From the NCBI RefSeq assembly GCF_900240995.1, contig NZ_LT965954.1, forward strand, positions 1,029,135-1,093,134: a stretch of DNA of 64,000 bases, read 5' to 3'. The translations under genes and the position numbers were made by a program. Source of the stretch: Bacillus sp. Marseille-P3661 (lineage in GTDB: Bacteria > Bacillota > Bacilli > Bacillales > Bacillaceae_J). This document shows positions 1 through 9,867 of the stretch, one piece after another (positions within the stretch are counted from its first letter, which is position 1; every line of letters starts with the position of its first letter). Under the pieces are notes generated by a model. It was given only the letters and a program-made list of their open reading frames with translations. It was not told where the DNA came from and did not search any database.

Positions 1-35
1 TAGCTAATGTTATACTTTCTACAAGGAGGATAGTC

Positions 36-781
36 ATGATAAATAAAAAACTAATAATTGTTGTTACAACCTTATCAATTTTGCTACACGGCTGCGGGAT
101 TAATACTAAAACCGAAACTGCTGTTGAAGAAGCAGTAACTCCTTTACCAGTTAACGAAGTCCAGAGTTTATCGATTCAGTCTAAAACCTTGGCAAAAGAA
201 AAGAAGAGTGTGGTTTTAGACATTGTTGTGCCACAGGTACAAGGACTTAGTAACATAAATAAACAAGAAGAAATCAACAATTATTTTATAGAATTGGGTA
301 CAGCTGTTGAAAAAGAAACAAGAAAAGCTGAAGAAGAATTGAAGGACTTAAATCACGAAGGATCAGCGCTCCATGCTGAGGGTATTGTAGAGTATGATGT
401 CAAGTTACAGAATGAAAACATCTAAGTATCTTGATAAATGAATATGTTTATAGCGGCGGCGCACATGGGACCCCTATCAAAATCGACTTTACCTATGATA
501 TTAAGGAAGAAAAAGAAAATTCATTAATGGATTTATTCAAAACTGATGATTTTGTACACGTTTTAACTGAACTGGCTAAGGAAAACATACAAAATAGTGA
601 CATAAAAGATCTGTTATTTAATGATTTTGAACAAATTAGGAAAGAGCAAGACTTTTATTTAACTGACGATGCGCTTGTCCTTATATTTGGTCAGTATGAG
701 TATACAGCTGGAGCAGCAGGTTCCCCAGAATTTTTTATTGAAAAAGAACATCTTGAAATATTAAAGGATAAGTTTAAATAG
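36..781 (+). pseudogene. RsiV/PdaC-like DUF4163-DUF3298 lipoprotein, frameshifted
   Basis: The first 129 codons (36-425) encode a lipoprotein-type signal ending in LLHGC, then a DUF4163-like segment up to YDVKLQNENI. A stop follows at once. The next frame continues from about 422 with LSILINEYVYSGGAHGTP, the hallmark of the DUF3298 domain found in RsiV and the PdaC N-terminus, and runs to 781. Joining the frames needs one missing base near 420, so this is one gene broken by a one-base deletion rather than two genes. A ribosome binding site (aaggagg) lies just before 36. Intact relatives are surface-anchored; RsiV is an anti-sigma factor that binds lysozyme. No sigma factor gene is visible beside it. 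A sequencing error cannot be excluded. Confidence 0.75.
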
Positions 782-814
782 AACACATACTAGATCTATA
801 CTTTATGAAATAAG

Positions 815-863
815 AAAAGAACAATGCTAAAATCAGGTCACTCTGAATACACATTGTTCTTTT
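815..863. terminator. bidirectional terminator between convergent genes
   Basis: The inverted repeat AAAAGAACAATG / CATTGTTCTTTT has a loop of about 25 bases and T-rich flanks. It lies between the frameshifted lipoprotein gene (+) and the deacetylase gene (-). Confidence 0.75.
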
Positions 864-906
864 ACTTTTTTAAAAAATTTGAACCTAATGGTAATGGCTA
901 CATTCA

Positions 907-1638
907 TTAGTACTGGTTTTCAGAATCATTTTCTAATGCTAACAATTCTGAAACAGTTTTAAACGTATATCCTTCTTCTCTTAATGACGTAATTATGTTT
1001 TTAACTGCTTCCAAAGACTCTCTACGGCTTTCATACATAACATGCATTAAAACAATCGAACCCGGTTTTGTATTTTTTACGACATGATCTACAATTTTAG
1101 TTGAATCGGCAGCAATTTCAGGATACGTTTCAGGCTCAATGTTCCATAGAATGGTCTTCCGTTCATGTTTCGCTAAGTAATACGGTAGCACGATCAGTCT
1201 CTTTCCATAAGGTGGTCGGAAATGAATTTCTCCTTTATAACCTGCTTCTCGGATTAATGTATCTGTTAGTTCGATTTCATTTCTAATAAAGTCTGGCAAC
1301 TTTAACACCATGCGTTGATGTGAGTAGGAATGGTTTCCAACTTCATGTCCTTCGTGAACAATTTTCTTAGCGGCATCTAAATTTCCTTTAATCTCCCGCC
1401 CGGTAAGAAAAAAGGTCGCTTTGATATCTTCTTCATCCAGTACCGAAAGAATCTCATCCGTATAGATACTAGGTCCATCATCAAATGTTAATGCTAAAAC
1501 CTTTTCGGAAGTTTCTACTTGAGTTACGAGACCACCAAATAATTGTGTACTTCTAGATTTAGATAGATTAAACAAACCATAGCTAGTAACAAGAATACCA
1601 AAAACCACAAAACTTATAACGATAATTAGTTTCTTCAT
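907..1638 (-). CDS. polysaccharide deacetylase (NodB/CE4 family), membrane-anchored
   Basis: This is a CE4 esterase of 243 residues. A hydrophobic N-terminal signal anchor is followed by the NodB domain with the three metal/catalytic motifs: LTFDDGPS (motif 1), HEVGNHSYSH (motif 2, the zinc-binding H-x3-H) and RPPYGK (motif 3). The C-terminal LMHVMYES holds the expected active-site histidine. Such enzymes remove acetyl groups from peptidoglycan or other surface glycans outside the membrane. The ATG at 1638 is preferred over an upstream in-frame start at 1659 because ggagg sits a few bases before it. The gene stands alone. The exact substrate cannot be told from sequence; it lacks the FDNGYENG signature of PdaA. 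Confidence 0.85.
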   Translation of the reverse strand: MKKLIIVISFVVFGILVTSYGLFNLSKSRSTQLFGGLVTQVETSEKVLALTFDDGPSIYTDEILSVLDEEDIKATFFLTGREIKGNLDAAKKIVHEGHEVGNHSYSHQRMVLKLPDFIRNEIELTDTLIREAGYKGEIHFRPPYGKRLIVLPYYLAKHERKTILWNIEPETYPEIAADSTKIVDHVVKNTKPGSIVLMHVMYESRRESLEAVKNIITSLREEGYTFKTVSELLALENDSENQY

Positions 1639-1735
1639 ATATTCCTCCAATAAACCCATTTACTGCTTATTATATTACGCTATTTAATATAATGGTCTGT
1701 ACTAGGTATGATTTGAATAGTTACGGAGCATACCG

Positions 1736-2092
1736 TTAATCGTTCTCGTTATATAACATACTAAGGCTCTTTAATGTGTAAAGCCTAGCAGTAAAAATGA
1801 ATAAATCATTGTAGTTATTTTCAACAAATTCATCAATAACATTTAGCCCTTTTTTAAATCTACCAACTAATAGATAAGTGTACTTTTCATCCCAGGCAAA
1901 TTGATTTATTCGTAAAAGTTCATCGGCTAGTACTTGAAACTTAAATTCTTCAACAAAAAGTTTTAATTGATATAATTTATCCCGATTTAAGACTAAGCTA
2001 TTCTGCTCCTTTTCATAATTTTTATAAACAAATTTTATAAAATGATCTATATTTTCCGCCAATAGCCTTGCTTTTTGCATCTTTGTGTTCAT
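1736..2092 (-). CDS. hypothetical protein, 118 aa, helical
   Basis: I do not recognise this protein. It is 118 residues, has no signal peptide or membrane segment, and appears almost entirely alpha-helical, with many aromatic, Lys and Glu residues. A good ribosome binding site (gaggag) sits 8 bases before the ATG at 2092, which supports it as a real gene. It lies between the deacetylase and SleB-type genes, all on the minus strand but with wide gaps and separate ribosome binding sites. It is probably a cytosolic lineage-specific protein. Confidence 0.6.
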   Translation of the reverse strand: MNTKMQKARLLAENIDHFIKFVYKNYEKEQNSLVLNRDKLYQLKLFVEEFKFQVLADELLRINQFAWDEKYTYLLVGRFKKGLNVIDEFVENNYNDLFIFTARLYTLKSLSMLYNEND

Positions 2093-2194
2093 TTGTTCAT
2101 CTCCTCAATGTCCCTTACTACTATAAAAATTGTATGATTTAAGAAGATCATTTAACACATTAATATAATTAATCCTGAAGTTCCTGAACAATAG

Positions 2195-2224
2195 AAAAAA
2201 GACGAATTCCTCTACGAATTCGCC
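2195..2224 (-). terminator. terminator of the SleB-type gene
   Basis: On the minus strand the stem GGCGAATTC / GAATTCGTC is followed by six T residues, about 50 bases after the stop codon of the hydrolase gene. Confidence 0.75.
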
Positions 2225-2274
2225 TAAATATGTTTGTTACTATCTTGTAACTCTAAATCTTTGCTGTAGGGCAG

Positions 2275-2805
2275 TTAAATAGCAAATACATGATTACCGA
2301 TTTTCTTAATTACTTCACGTTCAAATATCCAATCACTAGTTGCCGTTTCAGGGTTATAGAAGTATACCACTTCTTTATTTCTCTCCTGTTTTGTCAGTGC
2401 GTCCTGTACTGCTTCCAAAGCTTCTTGATCAGCAGGTTCATTAATAGAGCCATTTTTTACAGGTGCAAAAGCATTTTTTTCATAAATTACTTCTTTTATT
2501 GTATCAGGGAATTGTTTATGTTCAACACGATTTAGTACAACTGTAGCAACTGCCACCTTACCCGCATATGGCTCACCTTCTGCTTCAGCGTGAACAAGTC
2601 GGGCAAGTAACTTCTTTTCTTCGCTTGAAATTGTTGGAGCATTATCTTTCTCTACCACTTTAGGTTCAGGAAAAACAGGATTCACCTTTTCATTTTGACT
2701 TGCCACAAGTGAATTTTTTTCAGCATTAACTTGAGTTGATGGAAAAATAGTATATGAACCCACTGATAGGGTAATTGTAAGTAGTAAATTCATTAGTTTT
2801 TTCAT
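2275..2805 (-). CDS. cell wall hydrolase, SleB/CwlJ catalytic family, secreted
   Basis: This protein of 176 residues has an N-terminal signal peptide (about residues 1-28), a short linker, and then a Hydrolase_2 (SleB/CwlJ) domain from about residue 60 to the end. The family landmarks are visible: LLARLVHAEAEGEPYAGKVA with the catalytic Glu region, VAVATVVLNRV, and the C-terminal FYNPETATSDWIF. Relatives cleave cortex or vegetative peptidoglycan as lytic transglycosylases or amidases. It lacks the peptidoglycan-binding repeat found at the N-terminus of true SleB, so it is closer to short YkvT-like members. It has its own promoter region and terminator. Confidence 0.85.
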   Translation of the reverse strand: MKKLMNLLLTITLSVGSYTIFPSTQVNAEKNSLVASQNEKVNPVFPEPKVVEKDNAPTISSEEKKLLARLVHAEAEGEPYAGKVAVATVVLNRVEHKQFPDTIKEVIYEKNAFAPVKNGSINEPADQEALEAVQDALTKQERNKEVVYFYNPETATSDWIFEREVIKKIGNHVFAI

Positions 2806-3260
2806 ATTAAATATACCTCCTGTTAGTTTTTTAGACTAATCCAGGCCCACTTGTTAGGCTAACAGGTATATAAAAGTATTGCATTAGTGGACTATTAACA
2901 TTTCTTCCAATAACAGGATTTTTTATTTATCGCCTTGGATAATATTTCAAACAATGTTGTCGTAAAAATATCACCATTTTTAGATTTAACTTATACAAAA
3001 TCAACATACATTTAATTATTTCGATAAAACATTATTTCTCTTAAACAATATAATAATCGTTCTTATAGAGCATTCTAGTTTTTATCTTCATCAAGTTAAC
3101 TTTTAGTTTTCATCGCCTAAAAAAAAGCTTTTGTATACAATTTTTAGACATTCAACAACCGTAACTACATTAGCTTTAGTGATAACCGGAAATTAGACTT
3201 TTCAATCATAAATCGCCCTTATTATTATTTACTAGCAAATATTTCAATATAATAATTTGT
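2806..3260. other. long AT-rich intergenic region
   Basis: About 450 bases between divergent genes. The first 20 bases hold the ribosome binding site of the SleB-type gene (minus strand). I see no conserved ORF, hairpin array or riboswitch in the remainder. Confidence 0.4.
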
Positions 3261-3315
3261 TTCACAATTGACAATATTCGTGTTAAAATGACACTTGTAC
3301 ACGTCACACGTACAA
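3261..3315 (+). promoter_or_regulatory. sstT promoter with inverted repeat near +1
   Basis: A -35-like TTCACA (3261-3266) and a -10-like TAAAAT (3284-3289) are separated by 17 bases. The predicted start point falls in the inverted repeat TTGTAC-N9-GTACAA (3295-3315), which could be an operator. This is inferred from sequence only. Confidence 0.4.
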
Positions 3316-3380
3316 AATCGACTTCTTAACATAGCGCAATAGTTATTCTTTCTTCTATAATATTAAGCGGAGGTTAATAC

Positions 3381-4613
3381 ATGAAAAACTTAATTCTCAA
3401 GTGGAATCAAGTGAGCCTAGTCAAACGAATTATTATTGGTATTATTATTGGTATTATTTTGGCGGTAGCGGCTCCAGAGTCTGCAAAGTGGGTCACTATT
3501 TTCGGTTCTTTATTTGTAGGGGCTTTAAAGGCAGTTGCACCTGTATTGGTACTGTTCCTTGTAATCCATGCGATCTCTAAGCATAGAAGCGGTCATCAAA
3601 CAAATATGAAATCGATTATTGGCCTTTATATTATAAGTACATTCCTAGCTGCATTAGTTGCAGTTATCGCAAGCTTTCTCTTCCCGGTTAAGCTATCACT
3701 TGTTACAGGCGCAGAAGGATTGACTCCTCCTGGCGGTATTGTTGAAGTACTTCAGACATTATTGTTTAACATTGTAGACAATCCGGTTAATGCATTATTA
3801 AATGCCAATTATATCGGCATCTTAACTTGGGCAGTCCTTCTTGGCATTGCGTTAAGAAATTCAAATGATAGTACTAAAAATATGATTGGAAATGTTTCAG
3901 AAGCCATCTCCCAACTAGTAAAATGGGTTATTAATTTGGCTCCAATCGGAATCCTGGGCCTTGTTTATGAAGCTATTGTAACAAATGGACTCTCAGCCTT
4001 ACTTGATTACGGAAAATTACTACTAGTTTTACTTGGATGTATGTTCTTTGTAGCGCTTGTAGTGAATCCGATTATCGTTTTCCTGAATATCCGTAAAAAT
4101 CCTTATCCACTTGTGTTTAGGACAATTAGAGAAAGTGGAATCACAGCATTCTTTACTCGCAGTTCTGCTGCCAATATTCCTGTTAATATGAACCTATGTG
4201 AAAAGTTAGAATTAGATGAAGATACGTATTCAGTATCTATCCCATTAGGCGCTACGATTAACATGGCTGGTGCCGCTATTACTATTTCAGTCTTAACTCT
4301 TGCTACTGTTCACACGCTAGATATTCAAGTTGATATCATTACAGCCCTAATCCTTAGCGTTTTAGCTGCTGTGTCAGCGTGTGGTGCTTCAGGTGTTGCG
4401 GGTGGCTCACTTTTACTCATTCCTTTAGCATGTAGTCTATTCGGAATTCCAAACGAAATTGCCATGCAGGTTGTTGGTGTTGGATTCATCATCGGTGTTT
4501 TACAAGACTCATGTGAAACGGCACTTAATTCATCTTCAGATGTACTTTTTACTGCAACAGCTGAATATGCAAAAATGCGTAAAGAAGGTAAAGAAGTTAT
4601 TATTAATTCTTAA
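3381..4613 (+). CDS. sstT: serine/threonine:sodium symporter SstT
   Basis: This 410-residue protein belongs to the dicarboxylate/amino acid:cation symporter family and fits SstT in length and pattern. The N-terminus [20 protein letters not shown] leads into about eight membrane segments and two re-entrant loops. The family signatures are present: a serine-rich [12 protein letters not shown] stretch, and [13 protein letters not shown], which corresponds to the sodium/substrate-binding motif of the glutamate-transporter fold. Its role is sodium-driven uptake of serine and threonine at the cytoplasmic membrane. It has a clear ribosome binding site (gcggagg), its own promoter and its own terminator, so it is monocistronic. 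Confidence 0.92.
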   Translation: MKNLILKWNQVSLVKRIIIGIIIGIILAVAAPESAKWVTIFGSLFVGALKAVAPVLVLFLVIHAISKHRSGHQTNMKSIIGLYIISTFLAALVAVIASFLFPVKLSLVTGAEGLTPPGGIVEVLQTLLFNIVDNPVNALLNANYIGILTWAVLLGIALRNSNDSTKNMIGNVSEAISQLVKWVINLAPIGILGLVYEAIVTNGLSALLDYGKLLLVLLGCMFFVALVVNPIIVFLNIRKNPYPLVFRTIRESGITAFFTRSSAANIPVNMNLCEKLELDEDTYSVSIPLGATINMAGAAITISVLTLATVHTLDIQVDIITALILSVLAAVSACGASGVAGGSLLLIPLACSLFGIPNEIAMQVVGVGFIIGVLQDSCETALNSSSDVLFTATAEYAKMRKEGKEVIINS

Positions 4614-4630
4614 TAGTACCTTTAAATCTC

Positions 4631-4671
4631 AAAAACCCCTCTATTCACAAATCATGAATGGAGGGGTTTTT
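4631..4671 (+). terminator. rho-independent terminator after sstT
   Basis: The stem AAAACCCCTC / GAGGGGTTTT is followed by T residues. It lies 18 bases after the sstT stop and can also serve the converging EamA gene. Confidence 0.9.
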
Positions 4672-4698
4672 CTTCATAATCAAAATGTTTGGTTTATT

Positions 4699-5640
4699 TT
4701 ATGTAATAGTCATCTCCTCTCCCACCGTTGCCTTACTATTACCGCCTACCGATAACCACGTAACAAAGACAAGCATAATGACAACACCTAATAATTGGAC
4801 AATATCTAAACTTGTCCCAAACCAAATAACTGAAATAACCATTGCTGTTAAAGGCTCAAAAGTTGATAAAACGCTCGTCTCAACAGCACTGATATATTTC
4901 ATACTGCATAGAAAGAAAACAAACGCCATCGTTCCAAATAGCAATAAAGCACTCAGCATAAATGCAACATTAGGCTGAGCTAAAATAGACCACTCTTCCG
5001 CTTTCCACACCTGACTGACCATACCTAGTACGATGCCGCCGATGAGCATACTCCAACCAACAATAATAAGAATATCCCATTCCTTCATTAATCGTGCAGG
5101 ATATAAGGTATAAAAGGCAAATGTCAAACCTAATCCAACGCCCCAAAGGATTGCTTCTTTACTGACTACTAAGCTTGAGACAGAACCTTTTGTTAGTAAC
5201 ATAATTAGCCCAATCAACGTTCCAACTATGCCAATAATTTGATATCGTGGTGGAAAATTTTTATGTACTAAAGAAACATAAATAACTATAAAAATAGGCG
5301 CTGAAAATTGTAATAACGTTGCTAAAACAGCGTTACTCGCCTCAATTGCTGAAACGAATGTATATTGCATACCCAACATCCCAAAAATACTAAAAAGAAT
5401 TAACTGATTTCTCCACAAAGGCTTTTTCCATACAGCCAAAATATCTTTTTTTCTAATAGCTAAAATTAATAATAACAATATTCCTGCTACTATTAATCTA
5501 ATAACAAGCAAAAAAGTTACGGTCAGTTTCATATTTTCAAGCAACCATTCCATTAAAGGCCCTGTTGCTCCCCATAGCATTGACCCAATGATAATCATAA
5601 GTATTCCATTTAACCGTAGCATGTTTTTAAAGTCCCTCAT
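4699..5640 (-). CDS. EamA/DMT-family transporter
   Basis: A 313-residue protein with ten predicted membrane segments arranged as two EamA repeats. The first repeat starts at IIIGSMLWGATGPLMEW and the second near residue 165 at ILWGVGLGLTFAFYTLYPA. Typical members export amino acids or other metabolites. The substrate cannot be assigned. The start at 5640 is the longest; an internal ATG (5622) has agggact about 10 bases upstream and is an alternative. It converges with sstT. Confidence 0.85.
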   Translation of the reverse strand: MRDFKNMLRLNGILMIIIGSMLWGATGPLMEWLLENMKLTVTFLLVIRLIVAGILLLLILAIRKKDILAVWKKPLWRNQLILFSIFGMLGMQYTFVSAIEASNAVLATLLQFSAPIFIVIYVSLVHKNFPPRYQIIGIVGTLIGLIMLLTKGSVSSLVVSKEAILWGVGLGLTFAFYTLYPARLMKEWDILIIVGWSMLIGGIVLGMVSQVWKAEEWSILAQPNVAFMLSALLLFGTMAFVFFLCSMKYISAVETSVLSTFEPLTAMVISVIWFGTSLDIVQLLGVVIMLVFVTWLSVGGNSKATVGEEMTIT

Positions 5641-5749
5641 TTATAAATATATTTTCCTTAGTCCCCTGTTCACTTTTGGCGATTTTGTTCAGTCATATAA
5701 AAAAAGCTTATGCCTTATCTATTATACCTCGGATTACGAACAATTAAGC

Positions 5750-5920
5750 TTATTGATCCTCGAATATATTCAGAGATAATCTGATTATATTTTCTAGAAC
5801 AAGCAATTCTAATGCTTGAAGTACCTCATCATCCTCTACTGTTGAATGACCACTTACAAGTTTTCTAGCTTGCATATTAATGAAATTATAAATTATATTA
5901 ATCAGCTTTATTAAAAGCAT
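5750..5920 (-). CDS. possible Spo0E-like small protein (degenerate)
   Basis: This 56-codon reading frame lies immediately beside the 52-bp array. Its product has two amphipathic helices around HSTVEDDEVLQALELLVLEN. The layout (helix, short turn, DDEVLQ, second helix) recalls Spo0E-type aspartyl-phosphate phosphatases, but the SQELD signature is not intact and reads ALELLVLE instead. A purine-rich gaaggtgg directly abuts the ATG, so the start is uncertain. It could be a decayed family member or a chance frame. Confidence 0.3.
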   Translation of the reverse strand: MLLIKLINIIYNFINMQARKLVSGHSTVEDDEVLQALELLVLENIIRLSLNIFEDQ

Positions 5921-5930
5921 CCACCTTCAA

Positions 5931-8288
5931 TCAGAATCGAGACCGGATTCTGACTCAAAATCAAGCTTAACCCTATTTCCTGTCCGAATCACACACGGAT
6001 TCTGACTCAAAATAGAGCTTGACCAGGTTTTCTGTCAGAATCGAGACCGGATTCTGACTCAAAATCAAGCTTAACCCGATTTTCTGTCAGAACTACACAC
6101 GGATTCTGACTCAGAATAGAGCTTGACCAGGTTTTCTGTCAGAATCGAGATCGGATTCCGACTCGAAATGGTGCTTAACCCGATTTCCTGTCCGAATCAC
6201 GCACGGGTTCTGACTCAGAATAGAGCTTGACCAGGTTTTCTGTCAGAATCACGCACCAATTCTGACTCAGAATAGAGCTTGACCAGGTTTTCTGTCAGAA
6301 TCGAGACCGGATTCTGACTCAAAATAGAGCTTGACTAGGTTTCCTGTCAGAATCACGCACCAATTCTGACTCAAAATCGTGCTTAACCCGATTTCCTGTC
6401 CGAATCACACACGAATTCTGACTCAAAATCAAGCTTAACCCGATTTCCTGTCCGAATCACACACGGATTCTGACTCAAAATAGAGCTTGACTAGGTTTCC
6501 TGTCAGAATCACGCACCAATTCTGACTCAGAATAGAGCTTGACCAGGTTTTCTGTCAGAATCGAGACCGGATTCTGACTCAAAATGGCGCTTACATGGGT
6601 TTCCTGTCAGAATCACGCACCAATTCTGACTCAAAATCGTGCTTAACCCGATTTCCTGTCAGAATCACACACGAATTCTGACTCAAAATCAAGCTTAACC
6701 CGATTTCCTGTCCGAATCACACACGGATTCTGACTCAAAATAGAGCTTGACCAGGTTTTCTGTCAGAATCGAGACCGGATTCTGACTCAAAATCAAGCTT
6801 AACTTGATTTCCTGTCCGAATCACGCACGAATTCTGACTCAGAATAGAGCTTGACCAGGTTTTCTGTCAGAATCGAGGTCGGATTCTGACTCAAAATCAA
6901 GCTTAACCCGATTTACTGTCAGAATCACGCACGGATTCTGACTCAAAATCGTGCTTTTCCAGGATTCCTGTCCGAATCACACACCCATTCTGACTCAAAA
7001 TCGTGCTTTTCCAGGTTTCCTGTCAGAATCACGCACCGATTCTGACTCAAAATCGTGCTTTTCCAGGTTTCCTGTCAGAATCACGCACCAATTCTGACTC
7101 AGAATAGAGCTTGACCAGGTTTTCTGTCAGAATCGAGACCGGATTCTGACTCAAAATGGCGCTTACATGGGTTTCCTGTCCGAATCACGCACGCATTCTG
7201 ACTCAAAATCGTGCTTTTCTAGGTTTCCTGTCAGAATCACGCACCAATTCTGACTCAAAATAGAGCTTGACCAGGTTTTCTGTCAGAATCGAGACCGGAT
7301 TCTGACTCAAAATGGCGCTTACCTAGGTTTCCTGTCAGAATCACGCACCAATTCTGACTCAGAATAGAGCTTGACCAGGTTTTCTGTCAGAATCGAGACC
7401 GGATTCTGACTCAAAATGGCGCTTACATGGGTTTCCTGTCAGAATCACGCACCAATTCTGACTAAAATCGTGCTTAACCCGATTTCCTGTCCGAATCACA
7501 CACGAATTCTGACTCAAAATCAAGCTTAACCCGATTTCCTGTCCGAATCACACACGGATTCTGACTCAAAATAGAGCTTGACCAGGTTTTCTGTCAGAAT
7601 CGAGACCGGATTCTGACTCAAAATCGTGCTTTTCCAGGATTCCTGTCCGAATCACACACCCATTCTGACTCAAAATCGTGCTTTTCCAGGTTTCCTGTCA
7701 GAATCACGCACCAATTCTGACTCAAAATAGAGCTTGACCAGGTTTTCTGTCAGAATCGAGACCGGATTCTGACTCAAAATGGCGCTTACATGGGTTTCCT
7801 GTCAGAATCACGCACCAATTCTGACTAAAATCGTGCTTAACCCGATTTCCTGTCCGAATCACACACGAATTCTGACTCAAAATCAAGCTTAACCCGATTT
7901 CCTGTCCGAATCACACACGGATTCTGACTCAAAATAGAGCTTGACCAGGTTTTCTGTCAGAATCGAGACCGGATTCTGACTCAAAATCGTGCTTTTCCAG
8001 GATTCCTGTCCGAATCACACACCCATTCTGACTCAAAATCGTGCTTTTCCAGGTTTCCTGTCAGAATCACGCACCAATTCTGACTCAAAATAGAGCTTGA
8101 CCAGGTTTTCTGTCAGAATCGAGACCGGATTCTGACTCGAAATGGCGCTTAACCCGATTTCCTGTCAGAATCACACACGGATTCTGACTCAAAATCAAGC
8201 TTAACCCGATTTCCTGTCAGAATCGAGACCGGATTCTGACTCAAAATCAAGCTTAACCCGATTTCCTGTCAGAATCTCACACGAATTC
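5931..8288. repeat. array of about 45 copies of a 52-bp unit with paired inverted words
   Basis: The whole 2.36 kb consists of head-to-tail units of 52 bp. Each unit is GATTCTGAC, a 27-base variable core, GTCAGAATC, then a 7-base spacer such as GAGACCG. The two 9-mers are exact inverted copies, so adjacent units can form hairpins with a 9-bp stem and 7-base loop. The core comes in a few recurring versions (containing AAGCTTAACCC, AGAGCTTGACCAGG, GGCGCTTACATGGG or CGTGCTTTTCCAGG). Some GTCAGAATC words read GTCCGAATC. No reading frame longer than about 60 codons crosses the array. It is not CRISPR: there are no constant repeats with unique spacers and no cas genes. Confidence 0.95.
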
Positions 8289-8836
8289 AAAACAAATAAT
8301 TTCCTTTAATTAACAATGTACCTCTAACACTTTATTACGAGACCTTTTTCGGACATACGATACTCTATTCTCTCAAGTATCAATGATTTGAGAAGATTTT
8401 CGATCATTTAATTCGTTATTTAACAAAAATTCACCACCACCATTTATGCCCGATAACTGAATGTATGTCCAGAAAATTTTTGCGATGAATAGGTTAATTG
8501 ACTTAATGCCATTTGTTCCTCAGGCAAATAAATAGTATTTCTTTTTCCTGCATTAAGCTGAAATATACGGGATTAAAAAACAGTGTATTTGATGAAAAAA
8601 GGACCCCACGTCCGGAAAAGCTCGATGTTTTAATAGTAACCTAAACTAAAAACCTTTCTGAACGATAGCAGTTTACCTCCTAAAGTTTTTATTGTTTTGG
8701 ACTAGTTCAATCTCGGGTAAATGGTTTGTGTTGAAGTAATAAAGGTGCATCCACTCTAACACATTCTATTGTTGTATGGACTTTAGCATCAAGAAGAAAT
8801 TTCAACAAAAAGATTATTAAACGGGAGGATATAACG
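8289..8836. other. intergenic region with a possible gene remnant on the minus strand
   Basis: No intact gene is seen. On the minus strand, about 8575-8444 gives a short open stretch containing YLPEEQMALSQLTYSSQ and ending at a stop. It has no start codon or ribosome binding site and may be a decayed gene fragment. The ribosome binding site of the next gene (gggagg) is at about 8822. Confidence 0.3.
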
Positions 8837-9295
8837 ATGAAAAAGAAAATTGTTCAATTAGCTACAATGTTTGGAATGTTATTAATAGGCGGATTGGAAG
8901 TCTCTGCTGCACAAAAAGATAATGAGTCATTTATCACGAATGGACACTCGCTTGTTCCAATCGATGAGGTTTTATATGTATTTGATGTCAGCTATAGTTG
9001 GGACGAATCTACCCAAACAGTTGTGATGACAAGAGGGGAACAAACCGTTGACTTAAAAGTCGGTGCAAATGAGATGACTGTCAATGGAGTAAAACAACCA
9101 TTACCAACGGCCGCTAGAGTTGTCAATAGCCGCACGTATATACCGATACGGGCAGTTGGAGAATCTCTTGGTTTACTTGTAAGTTGGGATGCGGATCAGC
9201 AATTAACGATTATTCAAACACCAACTCTACGTACCGGTATGACTATCTATGCGCCTGATGCTCTTGTGAAATCATGGCAAGGTATTGGCAAGTAA
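8837..9295 (+). CDS. secreted protein with copper amine oxidase N-terminal-like (stalk) domain
   Basis: A 152-residue protein with a signal peptide (MKKKIVQLATMFGMLLIGG, cleavage after VSAA). The rest is one copper-amine-oxidase N1-like domain. The typical pattern is visible: LVPIDEVLYVFDVSYSWDES, then VNSRTYIPIRAVGESLGLLV and SWDADQQLTII. In Firmicutes this domain occurs on many secreted proteins, usually as a binding or stalk module without oxidase activity. No partner domain is present, so it may act alone at the cell surface. It has a strong ribosome binding site (gggagg) and stands just downstream of the array region. Confidence 0.8.
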   Translation: MKKKIVQLATMFGMLLIGGLEVSAAQKDNESFITNGHSLVPIDEVLYVFDVSYSWDESTQTVVMTRGEQTVDLKVGANEMTVNGVKQPLPTAARVVNSRTYIPIRAVGESLGLLVSWDADQQLTIIQTPTLRTGMTIYAPDALVKSWQGIGK

Positions 9296-9314
9296 ACAGT
9301 TATAAGAAGAGAAG

Positions 9315-9353
9315 GCCAGCCCCAGTCCAAAAATCAGTGTACCAGGGGCTGGC
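9315..9353 (+). terminator. hairpin between convergent genes
   Basis: GCCAGCCCC / GGGGCTGGC is a 9-bp perfect GC-rich stem located 20 bases after the stop codon at 9295. The T-run is weak, but position and strength suggest a terminator. Confidence 0.7.
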
Positions 9354-9400
9354 ATTAAATCAAACTCACCCTTACTTTTAACAATTGAGTGATGTGCATC

Positions 9401-9826
9401 TCAATTTTCAACCTGAAATTCAATGAAACAACTTCCTTGAGTGTTATTGCCATCTATTTGGATAGAGTACGATTTTTCCTCTGCAGCGAACTGGTATTTT
9501 CCACCCTCATCCGACGAAAAAGTCTTCTTGAATAGTTCTCCTTTTCTGTTTCGAAGAGTGATTGTAAGAGTCCCTTTTTCCACTTTTGCAGAATAACTTA
9601 CAATAACTACAGATCCTTTTTTAAATCGAAAATAAAAATATTTGAATCCATGGAACAGTTTATACGTTGCACGGCAGGAACGTTTTGTATAAGAATCTGT
9701 GTAATCCAAATATTTACCGCTGCTAAAACGCAATATTCTTTTTTTCCATAAGAACCAGCCTATAAGCAGCAATATGGTGATTGGAATAAGTTCTAACAAC
9801 TCATCTGTAAGTTGATTATCCAACAT
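9401..9826 (-). CDS. hypothetical membrane-anchored protein, 141 aa
   Basis: I do not recognise this protein. One membrane segment (about residues 11-27, IPITILLLIGWFLW) is followed by a basic stretch and a soluble domain of about 95 residues rich in alternating hydrophobic residues (VVIVSYSAKVEKGTLTITL), which suggests a beta-sandwich. The domain would face either side of the membrane depending on topology; the basic KKR after the segment favours a cytoplasmic location. It is 41 bases downstream of the permease gene on the same strand and may be co-transcribed with it. Confidence 0.55.
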   Translation of the reverse strand: MLDNQLTDELLELIPITILLLIGWFLWKKRILRFSSGKYLDYTDSYTKRSCRATYKLFHGFKYFYFRFKKGSVVIVSYSAKVEKGTLTITLRNRKGELFKKTFSSDEGGKYQFAAEEKSYSIQIDGNNTQGSCFIEFQVEN

Positions 9827-9867
9827 TTTTTTCCCCTTTCACCAAAAAGTGCTTTTGAAATGCTAAC

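Noticed and set aside
5931-8288. CRISPR array
   Set aside because: Spacers are not unique, conserved words are inverted copies of each other, cores recur in a few versions, and no cas gene is present.
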